From Candidula unifasciata (taxonomy: Eukaryota > Mollusca > Gastropoda > Stylommatophora > Geomitridae), in the NCBI GenBank assembly GCA_905116865.2, contig CAJHNH020006891.1, positions 35,419 through 99,418 of the forward strand: DNA of 64,000 bases, written 5' to 3'. Every line of letters begins with the position of its first letter. Positions within the stretch are counted from its first letter, which is position 1. The position numbers and the translations under genes were made by a program. This document shows, in pieces, positions 22,692 through 33,270 of the stretch. The notes below the pieces were generated by a model. The model made no database searches, was not told where the DNA came from, and saw only the letters and a list, made by a program, of their open reading frames with translations.

Positions 22692-22931
22692 TTGTTATAA
22701 ACCCCTAATTCCCTGAAAGTTGCTATATAAACCTAATTCCCTGAAAGTTACTATATAAACCTAACTCCCTGAAAGTTGCTATATAAACCTAACTCCCTGA
22801 AAGTTGCTATATAAACCTAACTCCATGAAAGTTGCTATATAAACCTAACTCCCTGAAAGTTGCTATATAAACCTAACTCCCTAAAAGTTGCTATATAAAC
22901 CTAATTCCCTGAAAGTTGCTATATAAACCTA
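22692..22931. repeat. 28-bp minisatellite
   Basis: About eight copies of a 28-bp unit with core CTGAAAGTTGCTATATAAAC. Variation is limited to single bases. Confidence 0.92.
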
Positions 22932-23064
22932 CTTTGCTGTAAATTAATACATAAACCTTCGTTCTGCTAAGTTGCAAGGCTGTTGCAATAAAAACCTCTC
23001 ATTCAAGTGTAACATTCGACGTGCAACACATTTATGAACATAAATAAACTGGAGCCGACACGTG

Positions 23065-23067
<3 letters not shown>

Positions 23068-23120
<53 letters not shown>
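23068..23120. repeat. (CA)n microsatellite
   Basis: About 26 uninterrupted CA units. Confidence 0.97.
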
Positions 23121-23124
<4 letters not shown>

Positions 23125-24095
23125 ATACAATATGGCCTTCAATAAGTCGACACTGGAATTGTATAAGGAAAACTTGCAATAAATGCAGAACAGCCTCATA
23201 GGCCACATGATTGTAAGGCTGTTGTTGTGGAATGTTGGTAATCAACAAGAGACTAAAACGTCCCTAGTGCTTTTTGGGCGGCACGATGTTTGATGTATCT
23301 TTGTGAAAGGGGGAGGGGTGGGTGTGGGTTGGAAGGAAAAAAAGAAGCGAGGGAGTGGGGGGGGGAGGAGGGGTTCAGAAAAAGCATCTTTTATTCTGTG
23401 CTTTGGCACCAAAATGCAGCTATAATAGGTAAGTATTGATCTGCACTTATAGAATAAACGTCGTAGAGGTCAACCAAGCGTTAGTGTTATGTAGCACCCG
23501 CAGTGTGTGCCGCTAACTTCCTGCTTGCTCAAGACTGGTGTGACTAAAGTCCAGCTGGTGCCACCACATGCATCCATTACACATAAGCGTTGGGAGTTGA
23601 GGGGACAACTTGTACAATCGAAACTTTTGAAAGGTTTTTGTATCCTTTCCTCCTCTGTTCAGCTTTCTGTAGTCCGTTGCAGAAGTTGTGCCAAACTTTT
23701 AAAAAATGTAACTCAGCAACCGTCCTGTGAAAGTTGAAATTTGACACGCAACCTGTCAACAGTCATGTCCTTGCAAGAATTGTTTAAAAATAATCAAGCA
23801 TCTAGTTTTAATTTTACACTGTTTGCAGTATATAGAGAAGAACAGGCATCGATCCTGGGCAAACAATCAGCAATCCTGGGCAGCCAGTCAGCGATACTGG
23901 GCAAACAATCAATTTCCTTACAGTTAACTGAGTAACAGGAGCTTTTCAAAACATTAAACTCTCCGCGTTTATCTCGTGTGGTCATCTCCAGCAGTGCCTC
24001 CCGTCAGTGAGATGAACAAAAATTTTCACTGTATGCGGGATAGGCTATCAAAATAATCACTAAGCATCGCTGCAAATGTGAAATAATTTACAATC
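23121..24095. other. No gene recognised; region beyond the gene's 3' end
   Basis: Includes a purine/G-rich stretch (about 23310-23380). It also holds three copies of a 21-bp unit (ATCCTGGGCAAACAATCAGC-like) at about 23852-23911. No coding frame is supported. Confidence 0.4.
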
Positions 24096-24101
24096 TTTAT
24101 T
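24096..24101 (-). promoter_or_regulatory. Candidate polyadenylation signal
   Basis: AATAAA on the minus strand, about 390 bp past the stop codon of the gene at 24489-27563. It is the first canonical hexamer I find downstream. It would give a 3' UTR of about 400 nt. Confidence 0.4.
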
Positions 24102-24488
24102 TTTGTGCCACTTTCTCTACATATTCTATTTTCTTGGGTAAACAAGTTATTAGTCAAATGTCAAAGAAATTCGCCGCTTTAACAAAACAGCAGCACCTGT
24201 ACAACTGTAATTTATAGTCATACTGACAAAGGGAATCTAAAGCCACATGCTAAAATTCTTGTTGATCCTTACATGAGTTTTGGAGCTACTTGTTAAATTG
24301 TGAGAGCCCGACTTTTGAGACGCACACTACAGTCATAACTTCTGTTTTGTCACCTCATTTCCTGATTCTATGTTATCTAGAGTCTTCTCTAAGTTTGTGT
24401 CAACTTTTTTAAAGGGAGGTTACATTTCTGTGAATTCACTTATTATAATGTTTCAGTGTCTTCAAGTGATCTATCTCCATCGCCTTTT

Positions 24489-24935
24489 TCAACAAATTCC
24501 AGTGGTCCGCAGAATTGAGTGCCCGGGCGTGCTCTGTCCACAGTGGTTGTTGTCCACTGACAGACGGGGTCGTATTAACCTTACAGAGAACAGAGGATGG
24601 TTTGAACCGTACTCGTCCGCCCAGGAAACCCGTTTCTCAAACTGACTTGACCGTCGTCCGGCACTGAGTTTAATCCCATCTGACCCGCCAAAAGATGCTG
24701 GACGCCGGACTGGTTTCACAACAGCTGAGGTTTTTGAAGGCACTCCTTCGGAACGACAAGGTGACAGACGAGGCGATCCGGAAGGGCTGGGCTTGAAGGC
24801 TGATTTCAGTTTGGTAAGAAAGGAAGTCTGGGTGGTGCCGGCTGGCTGCGACGATAACGTCTTGTCGTCTTTTTGTACATTCTCTTTCTTGCAGTCATCT
24901 TGTGCCTTCTCCAAGTTTAACTTGTCGAGTGCTTC
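24489..24935 (-). CDS. Exon 2 of a candidate PP1-binding protein
   Basis: Last exon of a two-exon gene. It begins just after a pyrimidine-rich TTATTTATCACACAG acceptor (exon starts at 24935) and continues in phase 0 from exon 1. It encodes residues 72-219 and ends at a TGA (24491-24489). In order I see a charged, possibly coiled-coil start (EALDKLNLEKAQDDCKK, 72-88), a basic Ser/Pro-rich middle with three Ser-Pro sites (121, 125, 129), a basophilic-kinase-like RRSS (165-168), KRVSW (172-176) followed by ADEYG, and SILR (211-214) six residues from the C-terminus. KRVSW fits the RVxF docking pattern of PP1 regulators. SILR fits the SILK pattern. I do not recognise the protein family, and PP1 binding is inferred from motifs alone. 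Most of the exon looks intrinsically disordered. Confidence 0.7.
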   Translation of the reverse strand, partial: EALDKLNLEKAQDDCKKENVQKDDKTLSSQPAGTTQTSFLTKLKSAFKPSPSGSPRLSPCRSEGVPSKTSAVVKPVRRPASFGGSDGIKLSAGRRSSQFEKRVSWADEYGSNHPLFSVRLIRPRLSVDNNHCGQSTPGHSILRTTGIC

Positions 24936-25090
24936 CTGTGTGATAAATAAATAAAATATTCAAAGAGGCCATATACATGAAAATATTAGAAGTTGTAAAT
25001 GTATTAGAGGCCTTGGGGGACACAGTTAAAAGATAACTGCGTACCCTTTACAGAACGTTGCAGAACTAAAACCAGCATTTTTTAAGCTTT

Positions 25091-25443
25091 ACTCTCAGAA
25101 GTTTGACTAGGCAAATTTACTCTCAGTAGTTTGACTAGGCAACTTTACTCTCAGTAGTTTAACTAGGCAACTTTACTCTCAGTAGTTTGACTAGGCAACT
25201 TTACTCTCAGTAGTTTGACTAGGCAACTTTACTCTAAGTAGTTTGACTAGGCAACTTTACTCTCAGTAATTTGACTAGGCAACTTTACTCTCAGTAGTTT
25301 GACTAGGCAACTTTACTCTCAGTAATTTGACTAGGCAACTTTTCTCTCAGTAGTTTGACTAGGCAATTTTACTCTCGGTAGTTTGACTAGGCAACTTTAC
25401 TCGCAGTAGTTTGACTAGGCAACTTTACTCTCAGTAGTTTGAC
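25091..25443. repeat. 28-bp minisatellite (intronic, first)
   Basis: About 12-13 copies of a unit with core AGTAGTTTGACTAGGCAACT. It abuts the next array with only a few bases between. Confidence 0.93.
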
Positions 25444-25449
25444 TGCGCT

Positions 25450-25978
25450 ACCTGACTGCATGTCTCTATGTCTGTCTACCTGACTGCATGTCTCTATGTC
25501 TGTCTACCTGACTGAATGTCTCTATGTCTATCTACCTGACTGAATGTCTCTATGTCTGTCTACCTGACTGCATGTCTCGATGTCTATCTACCTGACTGTA
25601 TGACTCTTGGTCTGTCTACCTGACTACATGTCTCTATGTCTGTCTACCTGACTGCATGTCTCTATGTATGCCTGCCTGACTGCACGTCTCTATGTTTGTC
25701 TACCTGACTACATGTCTCTATGTCTGTCTATCTGACTGCATGTCTCTATGTCTGTCTATCTGACTACATGTCTCTATGTCTGTCTACCTGACTGCATGTC
25801 TCTATGTCTGTCTACCTGACTGCATGTCTCTATGTCTGTCTACCTGACTGCATGTCTCTATGTCTGTCTACCTGACTGCATGTCTCTATGTCTGTCTACC
25901 TGACTGCATGTCTCTATGTCTGTCTACCTGACTGCATGTCTCTATGTCTGTCTACCTGACTGCATGTCTCTATGTCTG
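25450..25978. repeat. 28-bp minisatellite (intronic, second)
   Basis: About 19 copies of a unit with core CTGACTGCATGTCTCTATGT. The last eight copies are virtually identical and the first ten more diverged, which suggests recent growth at the right end. Confidence 0.93.
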
Positions 25979-26560
25979 CTTGCCTGCCTAGCAGCCTGCT
26001 TACCCCTGTCTATAAATATGTCTATCGGTCTTGTCTATCTAACTATTGTCTGCCTGTCAGCTGAATGTATGTAGCCATGTATGCAGGTAGGTGTATCTGT
26101 ATGCTAAAGAATGTTTTTTAGTCTTTTTTCGCCTACAATATAGCGTATTTTGCTTGCCCGATGTGCCTACTTAATCGTATGTATGTTTATAAGTATGTCT
26201 ATCAAAATATATATTTGTTTGTCTGTTTATTTGGTTGTTGTTATACTTTGTTTTATCAGTGATTGCAGTATGATGGAATGTGTTCAAATAAAAACAGTCA
26301 CTGATCAATTTTAGCAGTCACGAAATGCCAGGATTGTATCGTGTCTTTGTAATTCAAGTGATACAGCCATTGTGTATTTTCTTTTACACGCCTCATAAAT
26401 TGAGTATAATTTGCATACACACATGATCCTGTGAGCGTGTCTGCTGATATTTTAGGTATGTGTATGATGCAACGCTCCATCAACAGATCAAATAAAACTC
26501 GCCCAAATCGCTTTATTACAAACGTACGAAAGAAAGATAGATCAGCTGGTGTGAGATAAA

Positions 26561-26950
26561 GAAGAAGAAGAAGAAGAAGAAGAAGAAGAAGAAGAAGAAG
26601 AAGAAGAAGAAGAAGAAGAAGAAGAAGAAGAAGAAGAAGAAGAAGAAGAAGAAGAAGAAGAAGAAGAAGAAGAAGAAAAAGAAGAAGAAGAAAAAGAAGA
26701 AGAAGAAGAAGAAGAAGAAGAAGAAGAAGAAGAAGAAGAAGAAGAAGAAGAAGAAGAAGAAGAAGAAGAAAGAAGAAGAAGAAGAAGAAGAAGAAGAAGA
26801 AGAAGAAGAAGAAGAAGAAGAAGAAGAAGAAGAAAAAGAAGAAGAAGAAGAAGAAGAAGAAGAAGAAGAAGAAGAAGAAGAAGAAGAAGAAGAAGAAGAA
26901 GAAGAAGAAGAAGAAGAAGAAGAAGAAGAAGAAGAAGAAGAAGAAGAAGA
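26561..26950. repeat. 390-bp GAA/TTC tract (intronic)
   Basis: About 130 GAA units with a few AAA or shifted interruptions (near 26677, 26692, 26769, 26835). On the gene's sense strand it reads TTC, making a long polypyrimidine tract that could form triplex DNA. The poly-Leu and poly-Ser frames across it are artefacts. Confidence 0.97.
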
Positions 26951-27039
26951 GATGCTGCTGGTACCAGACCTAATGTACAGCTGTAACTTAATGTGGACAT
27001 TTTAAGTAAAAAATTAGGTCAGAACTTGTATATTTCAAG

Positions 27040-27305
27040 GACAATTTTACCGCAAGGGGCGAATCGGACATATGATGCTAGACATAATAATATAACCGAC
27101 TGCCAGTCTATCCGCAATGTGGACAACATCACCCTCCCCCCTCCCTCTCTCTCTTTGTTCTCATGGTCTCTCATCTGCTACCTATTGTAGGCTCGGTCGA
27201 CCTGGGAGCCAAAGTGAATTTAGAGAAGCATCCGAGTAGATATTAGTTGGAACCTGAGACCGTCGGGTTGGCAGCGAGAGTGTGGCAGGTACTCCACCAC
27301 GGCTC
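27040..27305 (-). mobile_element. tRNA-derived SINE in the intron
   Basis: On the minus strand the head shows GCCGTGGTGGAGTACCTGCC and a B-box-like TCTCAGGTTCCAACTA. The body contains CTCCCAGGTCGACC, then CTAGCATCATATGTCC near the end, words shared with family F. It has the same orientation as the host gene and starts about 45 bp inside the donor. Confidence 0.5.
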
Positions 27306-27350
27306 TCTTTAATTAGATAAGAGAATCATTGAAACAAAACAAATACTCAC

Positions 27351-27563
27351 TTTGAACACAGAAGAAGCTTCAGGGATCACCGTCTTGGTGTTGTGTAGCG
27401 CCTGTTTACACTGGAGACAGCTCTCGGAACGTATGGCCACGTCCCCGGTGGATGCAGCGGGGACGGCGAAGCTGCATTTGGCTCCGGAATCAGAGTTGCT
27501 GGCCCTCAGAGAGGTCGCCGAGGAAGACAAGGTCAGTTCTTCCACTTGCATTGTTGGAGCCAT
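27351..27563 (-). CDS. Exon 1 of a candidate PP1-binding protein
   Basis: First coding exon, 71 codons, from ATG at 27563-27561 to the donor at 27351/27350 (TTCAAA then GTGAGT). The ATG has A at -3 and G at +4, a good eukaryotic context; a second in-frame ATG lies four codons on. The product is Ser/Ala-rich near the N-terminus (residues 13-27). It contains a CLQC pair (Cys49, Cys52) that might bind metal or simply be chance. Spliced to exon 2 it gives a 219-residue protein with no signal peptide and no membrane segment. Upstream non-coding exons cannot be excluded. Phase agreement across a consensus intron is the main evidence that the gene is real. Confidence 0.65.
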
Positions 27564-28741
27564 AATACAAGTTCCACACACAATAATCCACTCTCAACAG
27601 ATGGCACAAAAATATGACGGTTGACTTCGAAAAACTTGTCAAAAGTTTAAAAATCAAATTGTAGATTCTGACTTTAATCTGACTGTTGATGCGGCTAAAA
27701 TATATTTGTATTAGATTTTACAAGCCTGCTGTCCTGTTTACGGCGTGTGCCTTCTGTTGTTATCTCGTCCTCGGCCAGAAACATTAGTTTGCTTTTTGCA
27801 GTGTAGCGGAGCCTTTGATTCCCTCCCTGGTGGTCGACAACTATTTAAACAGTTCGAACAAGCCATCAATGAAATGTTTATTCACGGTCCCGCCAGCTCG
27901 CCCCTTCCTGGTGACAGGGCTCGCTGCAGTCACGTGGTACCATGTGACAGAAGTCTGCGAGTGTGGCCGCGGTTGATGGTTCTGTCGGAGAGTGGTACCA
28001 CGCTACAGAACTGACTGTTATCAGGTTGACTGCCAAGTTTAGGTGGGTCTGTACAGATTCATTGACGACACTGTTTTTTTTAAAGTGCATACGGGGGACC
28101 TCCGAGGTGTATCGCTGCTAAGCGCTCTGTCCCAGAGAAAACATTAAGGGGGTGGGCGCTCAATACTACCCCAGTAATTGCCCTAGGTCGGGGAGGAGCT
28201 GAAGCCTTGTTTAATTACGCAATAATACTACTAAAAATAACATAAATGGAAGAGCCGACACTTGCTTTAGCGCCTTCACAAATGAAACAGCTGACAAGTG
28301 CTTTCGTGCCTTCAGAAATGGAAGACATTACAGAAGAAATTCTTCACCGTACGAACAGGAGAAAGTCTGAAAGATCAGCAATGCTTAAAAGCAAAATGTT
28401 TTGACCACATAGTTTAAAACATCTTAATTGTTGAGACGGGGCACTTGTTAGAGAGGTAGATAACAATTGTGTTAAATTACTGACTGATAACATTATCAAA
28501 CATTTAGACAAATTAAGTACTGTCGCCAACGTCAGAGCCCTTTGGAAAACTTACTGTCAAGAAAAATTAGTGACTACAAACCCTCTACAAGTGGGGAAAG
28601 ACTAGACCCTAGAAAGGATTCCTGATGTTTTCATGGATGGTGACTCATTTTCCAACAATAATCTCCTTAAAACCTCCTTCCTCCTCCTACTTGTATGTGC
28701 TATGTCCCCTTTTTCTCTCAAGATACAGTCAATAAAATGTT
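27564..28741. other. Upstream region of the candidate gene; no second gene
   Basis: Sequence 5' of the gene on its minus strand. About 27890-28000 is relatively GC-rich and holds CACGTG (27931-27936). A TATATTTTA word on the minus strand lies about 135-145 bp upstream of the ATG. Neither is proven to be a promoter. The stretch 28085-28215 looks like repeat-derived sequence of unknown type. Confidence 0.3.

Positions 28742-28799
<58 letters not shown>
28742..28799. repeat. (TA)n(TG)n microsatellite
   Basis: A short TA run followed by about 21 TG units with one interruption. Confidence 0.95.
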
Positions 28800-28805
<6 letters not shown>

Positions 28806-30059
28806 TAAGAATGTTTTTATTGAAACATGATCATCATTCACGGTGAACTGTAGTTTTGAAAATGAATTTTAAAATTTGAGTTTTATGAAGACCGGAACAG
28901 ATTAATTTATCATGTCCAAGAACAAAAATTGCAAGGGAACTCGGACGAGTTGGAAGCCGATGGCTTTCTCAGGATGGGTTATGTTCGAAGTACCACTGCA
29001 TTTTTGCTGTTCCTTCATTTTCTGTGTCACATACCGCTCGTGTCACGTGCCTGATTTAAGGATTGCTCTTTTAGAACCAACTGCTCTCTGAAATAATAAT
29101 GTTGGGGCGTTGGCTCGTATTGATCTAAGGGATATCCCGTGGCCAATATACGCCCAACTTATTTCAGGAGTAGGGCAACTCAAGCTCTGGCACTACAGAA
29201 TATCGAGTATTCCTAGGCACACTTGGCTGGACACCCCCACTACTATAAAAAGATAGCCCCAGGTTATGATAGTATCTAGCATAGCAATGTTAACACAGAT
29301 TACACGTATTAATCACACAAACATAAAACTAGACAGGGGAATGGTGAAACAGGGACATCCAAGTAAGCCATGAAAATTTCTGAAAAAGGTTGTAATAATT
29401 TCAACATATATATACATAAATATCAAGACAATCAAGATGGTTTCCAGTGAATTGAGTCAGGACTCAACCTCACAGCAATGATGTTGAAACAGCCAGAGTA
29501 AGCTCTTGGAAAAGTACATGATTCATCACTGTGAATTATAGGTAACCATGGAAAAAGAGAGCATGTAGGTCATCTCAGAGTTTACTTAACCAAACTGGTA
29601 GGTCTCTGCTCCCCTCAGTCCATGGTGATTTGAACCGGCTGACTCAATAGATCGCTTTTCCTCTGGTTGACCTGGTAAACACTGATCGTCTCACATATGA
29701 GGACAAAGGAACTGCACTGGAGCCCAACAAAGCTCCTGAAGAAAGCTTCCTTGGATTGATGACACAGGTTGCTTGCAATACTGTCTCTCAGCCACTGGAA
29801 CTCACACACAAACTCCTGCCATGTTGAAGTTCTGCCAACAATATGTAGGGTTTTGGGTAGGTTTGGTGATAGGGATGGTATGGGTTGGTGGTTGTTGGTT
29901 GGACTGTGATTCGTCTGCCTGACTTCTAAGGAGATTTCATCCCAAGCTTAGGAATCCTTCAAAGCTTAAACTGGTACTTTGATAGCGCCAAATTCAACGA
30001 GCGACTTAGAAAGTCTCCTGACACCTCAGCGGTCTGGCAAAAGAATGCCCGCCCCAGAC
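28800..30059. other. No recognised feature
   Basis: About 1.2 kb of unique-looking sequence. I see no supported coding frame and no tandem repeat. Confidence 0.4.
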
Positions 30060-30380
30060 TAAGGTTGGCGTCTCTAGAAAAGAAGTCCTTGTATTCATGC
30101 CCAAGAAGTAAAAAGGCTTACAGGAATTTCTAAATAATGTTCCCGAAATATCTATCCAACAGTTGCAAGTTTGAAAATGTAGACTTCTCAAAACAACTAG
30201 AGAGTCTAGAAATGTATATTCCACCAGATAGAGGTATATATCAATATAAGGGACTATATACCCCCCTCCCCTGGACGGGTTTAAATTTGAAATGTGACGT
30301 GCCCGCTAGGGGTGACAGCGTCACGACTAGTCCACAGTGTAGGGTTGGCTGTTCACTCCATGACATTCTGCTCTGTTAAA
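30060..30380 (+). repeat. Dispersed repeat B, copy 2
   Basis: Counterpart of 195-595 in the same orientation. The shared block ATATAAGGGACTATATA is followed by a pyrimidine-rich step and TTTAAATTTGAAATGTGACG. The two copies differ by many substitutions and gaps, so they are old. Confidence 0.4.
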
Positions 30381-31000
30381 ATCATATTTTATTGTGCCAT
30401 TTTTTTGGGTACTATGTTCAACACACTCTCCTGGGTTTCACCAAGTTACCACAGAAATGAATGCCCGGGTTGATCATGGGTGGGTGTTTCTAGAGCTCCA
30501 GACAGTCCTGCTGACATGGGTAGCATCGTTATAAAACTCAGATACAATATCTTCTTCTGCTGCGTTCATCCGAAGATGTAATTGCGTTGTGTCCGTTTAC
30601 AGCATGGCTGCGATATTTGCACCTTTCGGCCAACACATCCGACTTCTGCGGGCATTTGTTGACCGGGTTAGCCTTCCCGGTAGATACAATATAATAATGA
30701 TACAAACAAAAAATTTCTTGTTCAGCACCGCAACAGTAAATTTTCGTGAATGTTGCTTGAAAAAATCTCAATGTAACTGTAAACTCATAGGGACAATTTT
30801 ACGGGAAAAAATGTCACTGTAAATTCCTGGTGAAGTTTATGTTGAATAACTTATCAATTAAATCACGGAGGAAAGCGCTGAAACAAACAGATAATACAAT
30901 TGCTTCATAAATATAGACAACAATAGCAAAAATGTTCAGGCACTAACTAGCATCCATAGCCAGAAATGAAAAGTTGGTAGAAATCAGAAAATTTACTAAG
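30381..31000. other. No recognised feature
   Basis: Unique sequence with short frames only. Confidence 0.4.
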
Positions 31001-31130
31001 GGTAGGTAGGTAGGTTGTACCCCACAGGACATCACACAAGCGATAAACACCCGGTGACACAAATTGCCACCATGCGGATGATAATTACCCGTGGACCTTC
31101 AAAATAACCCACAGGGGGACGACAGTGTGG
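31001..31130 (-). mobile_element. Repeat A, copy 1 (truncated), GGTA tail
   Basis: Contains CAGGACATCACACAAGCGAT, AAACACCCGGTGACACAA and GCCACCATGCGGATGA, shared by all copies of family A. On its minus strand the element ends in (TACC)n. Its other end is lost. Confidence 0.65.
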
Positions 31131-31138
31131 TGACATAG

Positions 31139-31371
31139 CCAGGTAGTAGTAATAGATTTTACCCCACTAGGACATCACACAAGCGGTAAACACCCGATAA
31201 CACAAAGTGTCACCGTGCGTATGAGGATCACCCGTGGAGAGGTTCCGGAAACCGCGTTTAGCTATTAGGCCATGTCCGTGGCCGGGCTATATACTGCGGC
31301 CCCTGACAAAAGTCAGCGGGGCTTCAAAACAACGAAAAATTGCATCCCACGAGAGGATGACGAAATTGGCT
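31139..31371 (-). mobile_element. Repeat A, copy 2
   Basis: Near full-length copy. It runs on the minus strand from GGATGCAATTTTTCGTTGTT, through GAAGCCCC and the ATCACACAAGCG block, to a GTAGTAGTAA simple-repeat end. It contains no coding frame. Confidence 0.65.
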
Positions 31372-31406
31372 GTAATAACCAGGAATGGAATGTTGATAGA
31401 AATGAC

Positions 31407-31640
31407 TTGACTTGACTTGACTTTCTACCCCACTAGGACATCACACAAGCGATAAACACCCGATGACACAAAGTGCCACCATGTGGATGAGGATCACCGT
31501 GGAGAGGTCCCAGAAACCGCGTTCAGACAATTGGCCATATTTATGGCCTGCCTATATTGCGGCCTCTGGCAAAAGCCAGAGTGGGGCTTCAAATGACAAA
31601 AAATTACGTCCTAAAAAGGACGTAAGGAATACTGCATTGT
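31407..31640 (-). mobile_element. Repeat A, copy 3, GACTT tail
   Basis: Same family. The simple-repeat end reads GACTTGACTTGACTTGACTT on plus, different from its neighbours. The opposite end reads CAAATGACAAAAAATTACGT. Confidence 0.68.
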
Positions 31641-32185
31641 TGATAGAAATCTGAAAGTTAACTAAAGAAATAAAGAGGTTGTGATGCAAATAAAAGTAAC
31701 ATAAATTGGGCTTCGGTTAAAAAAAAAACAACTGTACCTATGTTTGCGTGCTAAGTGATACTTTGAGCATGAACCCGAAAACTGAAGCATTTTCCGTGTG
31801 CAGATGTTGATTTAAATCCACGGAAAAATCCACAAATAATAAATTTTAAGAAGCATCATCAATAATCTAAGGGACACAATATGGCATTTAAAAAAAAGCA
31901 AGCATGTTTCTGAAGGTTACGTCCCCTACTTTTCAGAAACTTGTCAATTTTATTACATCAAACACTGAAATCATCTGGGGGCTTTGACGCTTTTTGTTTC
32001 TGGATGTATTTTCAACATCTCTACACAGTGTTCCATGGAATTTGATTTGTGACAAAGGCATCAGCGTCGTCCTGTTCAGGAAACATTATAAAAACATGTG
32101 GGTTTTAAATTGCCCATTAACACCACAGGTTAACCAACAGAACTTGTTGTTTGCCATATTCGGAATATTATTATTCACTACTTCC
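31641..32185. other. No recognised feature
   Basis: AT-rich unique sequence between oppositely oriented repeat A copies. Confidence 0.4.
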
Positions 32186-32400
32186 CGTCCTTATTAGGAT
32201 GACATTTTTTTGTCATTTGAAGCCCTACTCAGGCTTTGTCAGGGGACGCAATATAACCTGGCCATAAATATGGCCAAAAGGCTGAACGCGGTGTCTGGGA
32301 CCTCTCCACTGTGATCCTCACCCACATGGTGGCACTTTGTGTCATCAGGTGTTTATCGCTTCTGTGATGTCCTGGTGGGGTAGAAAGTCAGTTAGTCAGT
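32186..32400 (+). mobile_element. Repeat A, copy 4, inverted, GTCAGTTA tail
   Basis: Plus-oriented copy starting with TTTTTTTGTCATTTGAAGCC and ending GGGGTAGAAAGTCAGTTAGT. With copies 1-3 it forms a large imperfect inverted arrangement. Confidence 0.68.
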
Positions 32401-32544
32401 CATATCCTGACTAGTGTTGGTTGACCCTTTTGTAACGACTGAGTAGGAGACAGACTACTCAATGTGATCTATCGTTGTGAACTGTCGTGAGAAACAAGAC
32501 TTCGTCAAAGTTTTACAGAGCCAAACATAAAATAGGCACCTATC

Positions 32545-32790
32545 TTAGTGTAGTCGCTAGACGCTCGACTTCAGATCTGAAGTTCGTGGATTCAGGTCCT
32601 TATGGAGCCGGATCATTACCCCCTCCCCCCCCCCCCCTCTCCCCTTTCCCCCCAATGATCTTGGCTCCCAAGTGGACCCAGCAATAAATGGGTGCCAGAT
32701 AATGTCCTAAGAAGTAAAGACGGTCGACGTGATGCTTACCGCATCACCCACCAAGTGCCGATTGGTCTATAAAATATAGGTCTAGCCCTA
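32545..32790 (+). mobile_element. tRNA-derived SINE (family F)
   Basis: The head has GTGTAGTCGCTAGACGCTCG and a B-box-like TTCGTGGATTCAGGTCC. A C-rich tract (about 32620-32655) and a body ending GTGCCGATTGGTCTATAAAA, then CTAGCCCTATATGCCC, follow. The head matches the SINE at 605-750 and the body matches 14200-14465. Confidence 0.68.
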
Positions 32791-33027
32791 TATGCCCAAT
32801 ACACATGGAAGCTTAGGAAAAGGGTCCTTTACTTACTTTACTGATCCTGACAACCGGACAGCAATCATGGACAGTCACCAGATCAGAGGTCATTAAGTAG
32901 AAACGTCGGAGGTTTGGTTTTATGGACGAATGATGTGTGAATATTATGACATCCACAATTTTTACGTAGATGTGCAGACATAAATTGTCATGAAAGACAA
33001 CTGGTCTTTTTATCAAGTCATCACCTT

Positions 33028-33270
33028 GTGGGATGAAATTTTTTGATGAATTTTTTTGTTATTTGAAGCCCCACCATGACTTCTGCCGGGGGCCCTGGCT
33101 ATAGCCGGGGCATAGATATTGCCTAGCCATAGATAAAGCCTCACGGCTGAAAGGGGTTTCTGAGACCTCTCCACAGATAATCCTCATCAACATGGTGGTA
33201 CTTTGTGTCACCAGGTGTTTATTGCTTGTGTGATGTGCTGGGGGGGTACAACTACCAACCAACCAACAAC
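33028..33270 (+). mobile_element. Repeat A, copy 5, CCAA tail
   Basis: Plus-oriented copy from GGGATGAAATTTTTTG through GAAGCCCCACCATGACTTC to GGGGGTACAACTACC followed by (CCAA)n. Confidence 0.7.

Larger units (their letters stand above)
24936..27350 (-). other. Intron of the candidate PP1-binding gene
   Basis: A phase-0 intron of 2,415 bp. The donor at 27350 reads GTGAGT and the acceptor ends ACAG at 24936. It contains two adjoining 28-bp minisatellites, a long GAA/TTC tract and a SINE, each listed separately. The stretch between about 25980 and 26560 holds no recognised feature. Confidence 0.65.

Noticed and set aside
26542..27000. Poly-Leu/poly-Ser frame
   Set aside because: Translation of the intronic GAA/TTC tract.
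27352..27624. 90-codon plus frame opposite exon 1
   Set aside because: It is the antisense of the supported exon and crosses its splice donor.
27745..28014. 89-codon plus frame upstream of the candidate gene
   Set aside because: No conserved motif; it lies in the probable promoter area and looks like chance in GC-richer sequence.
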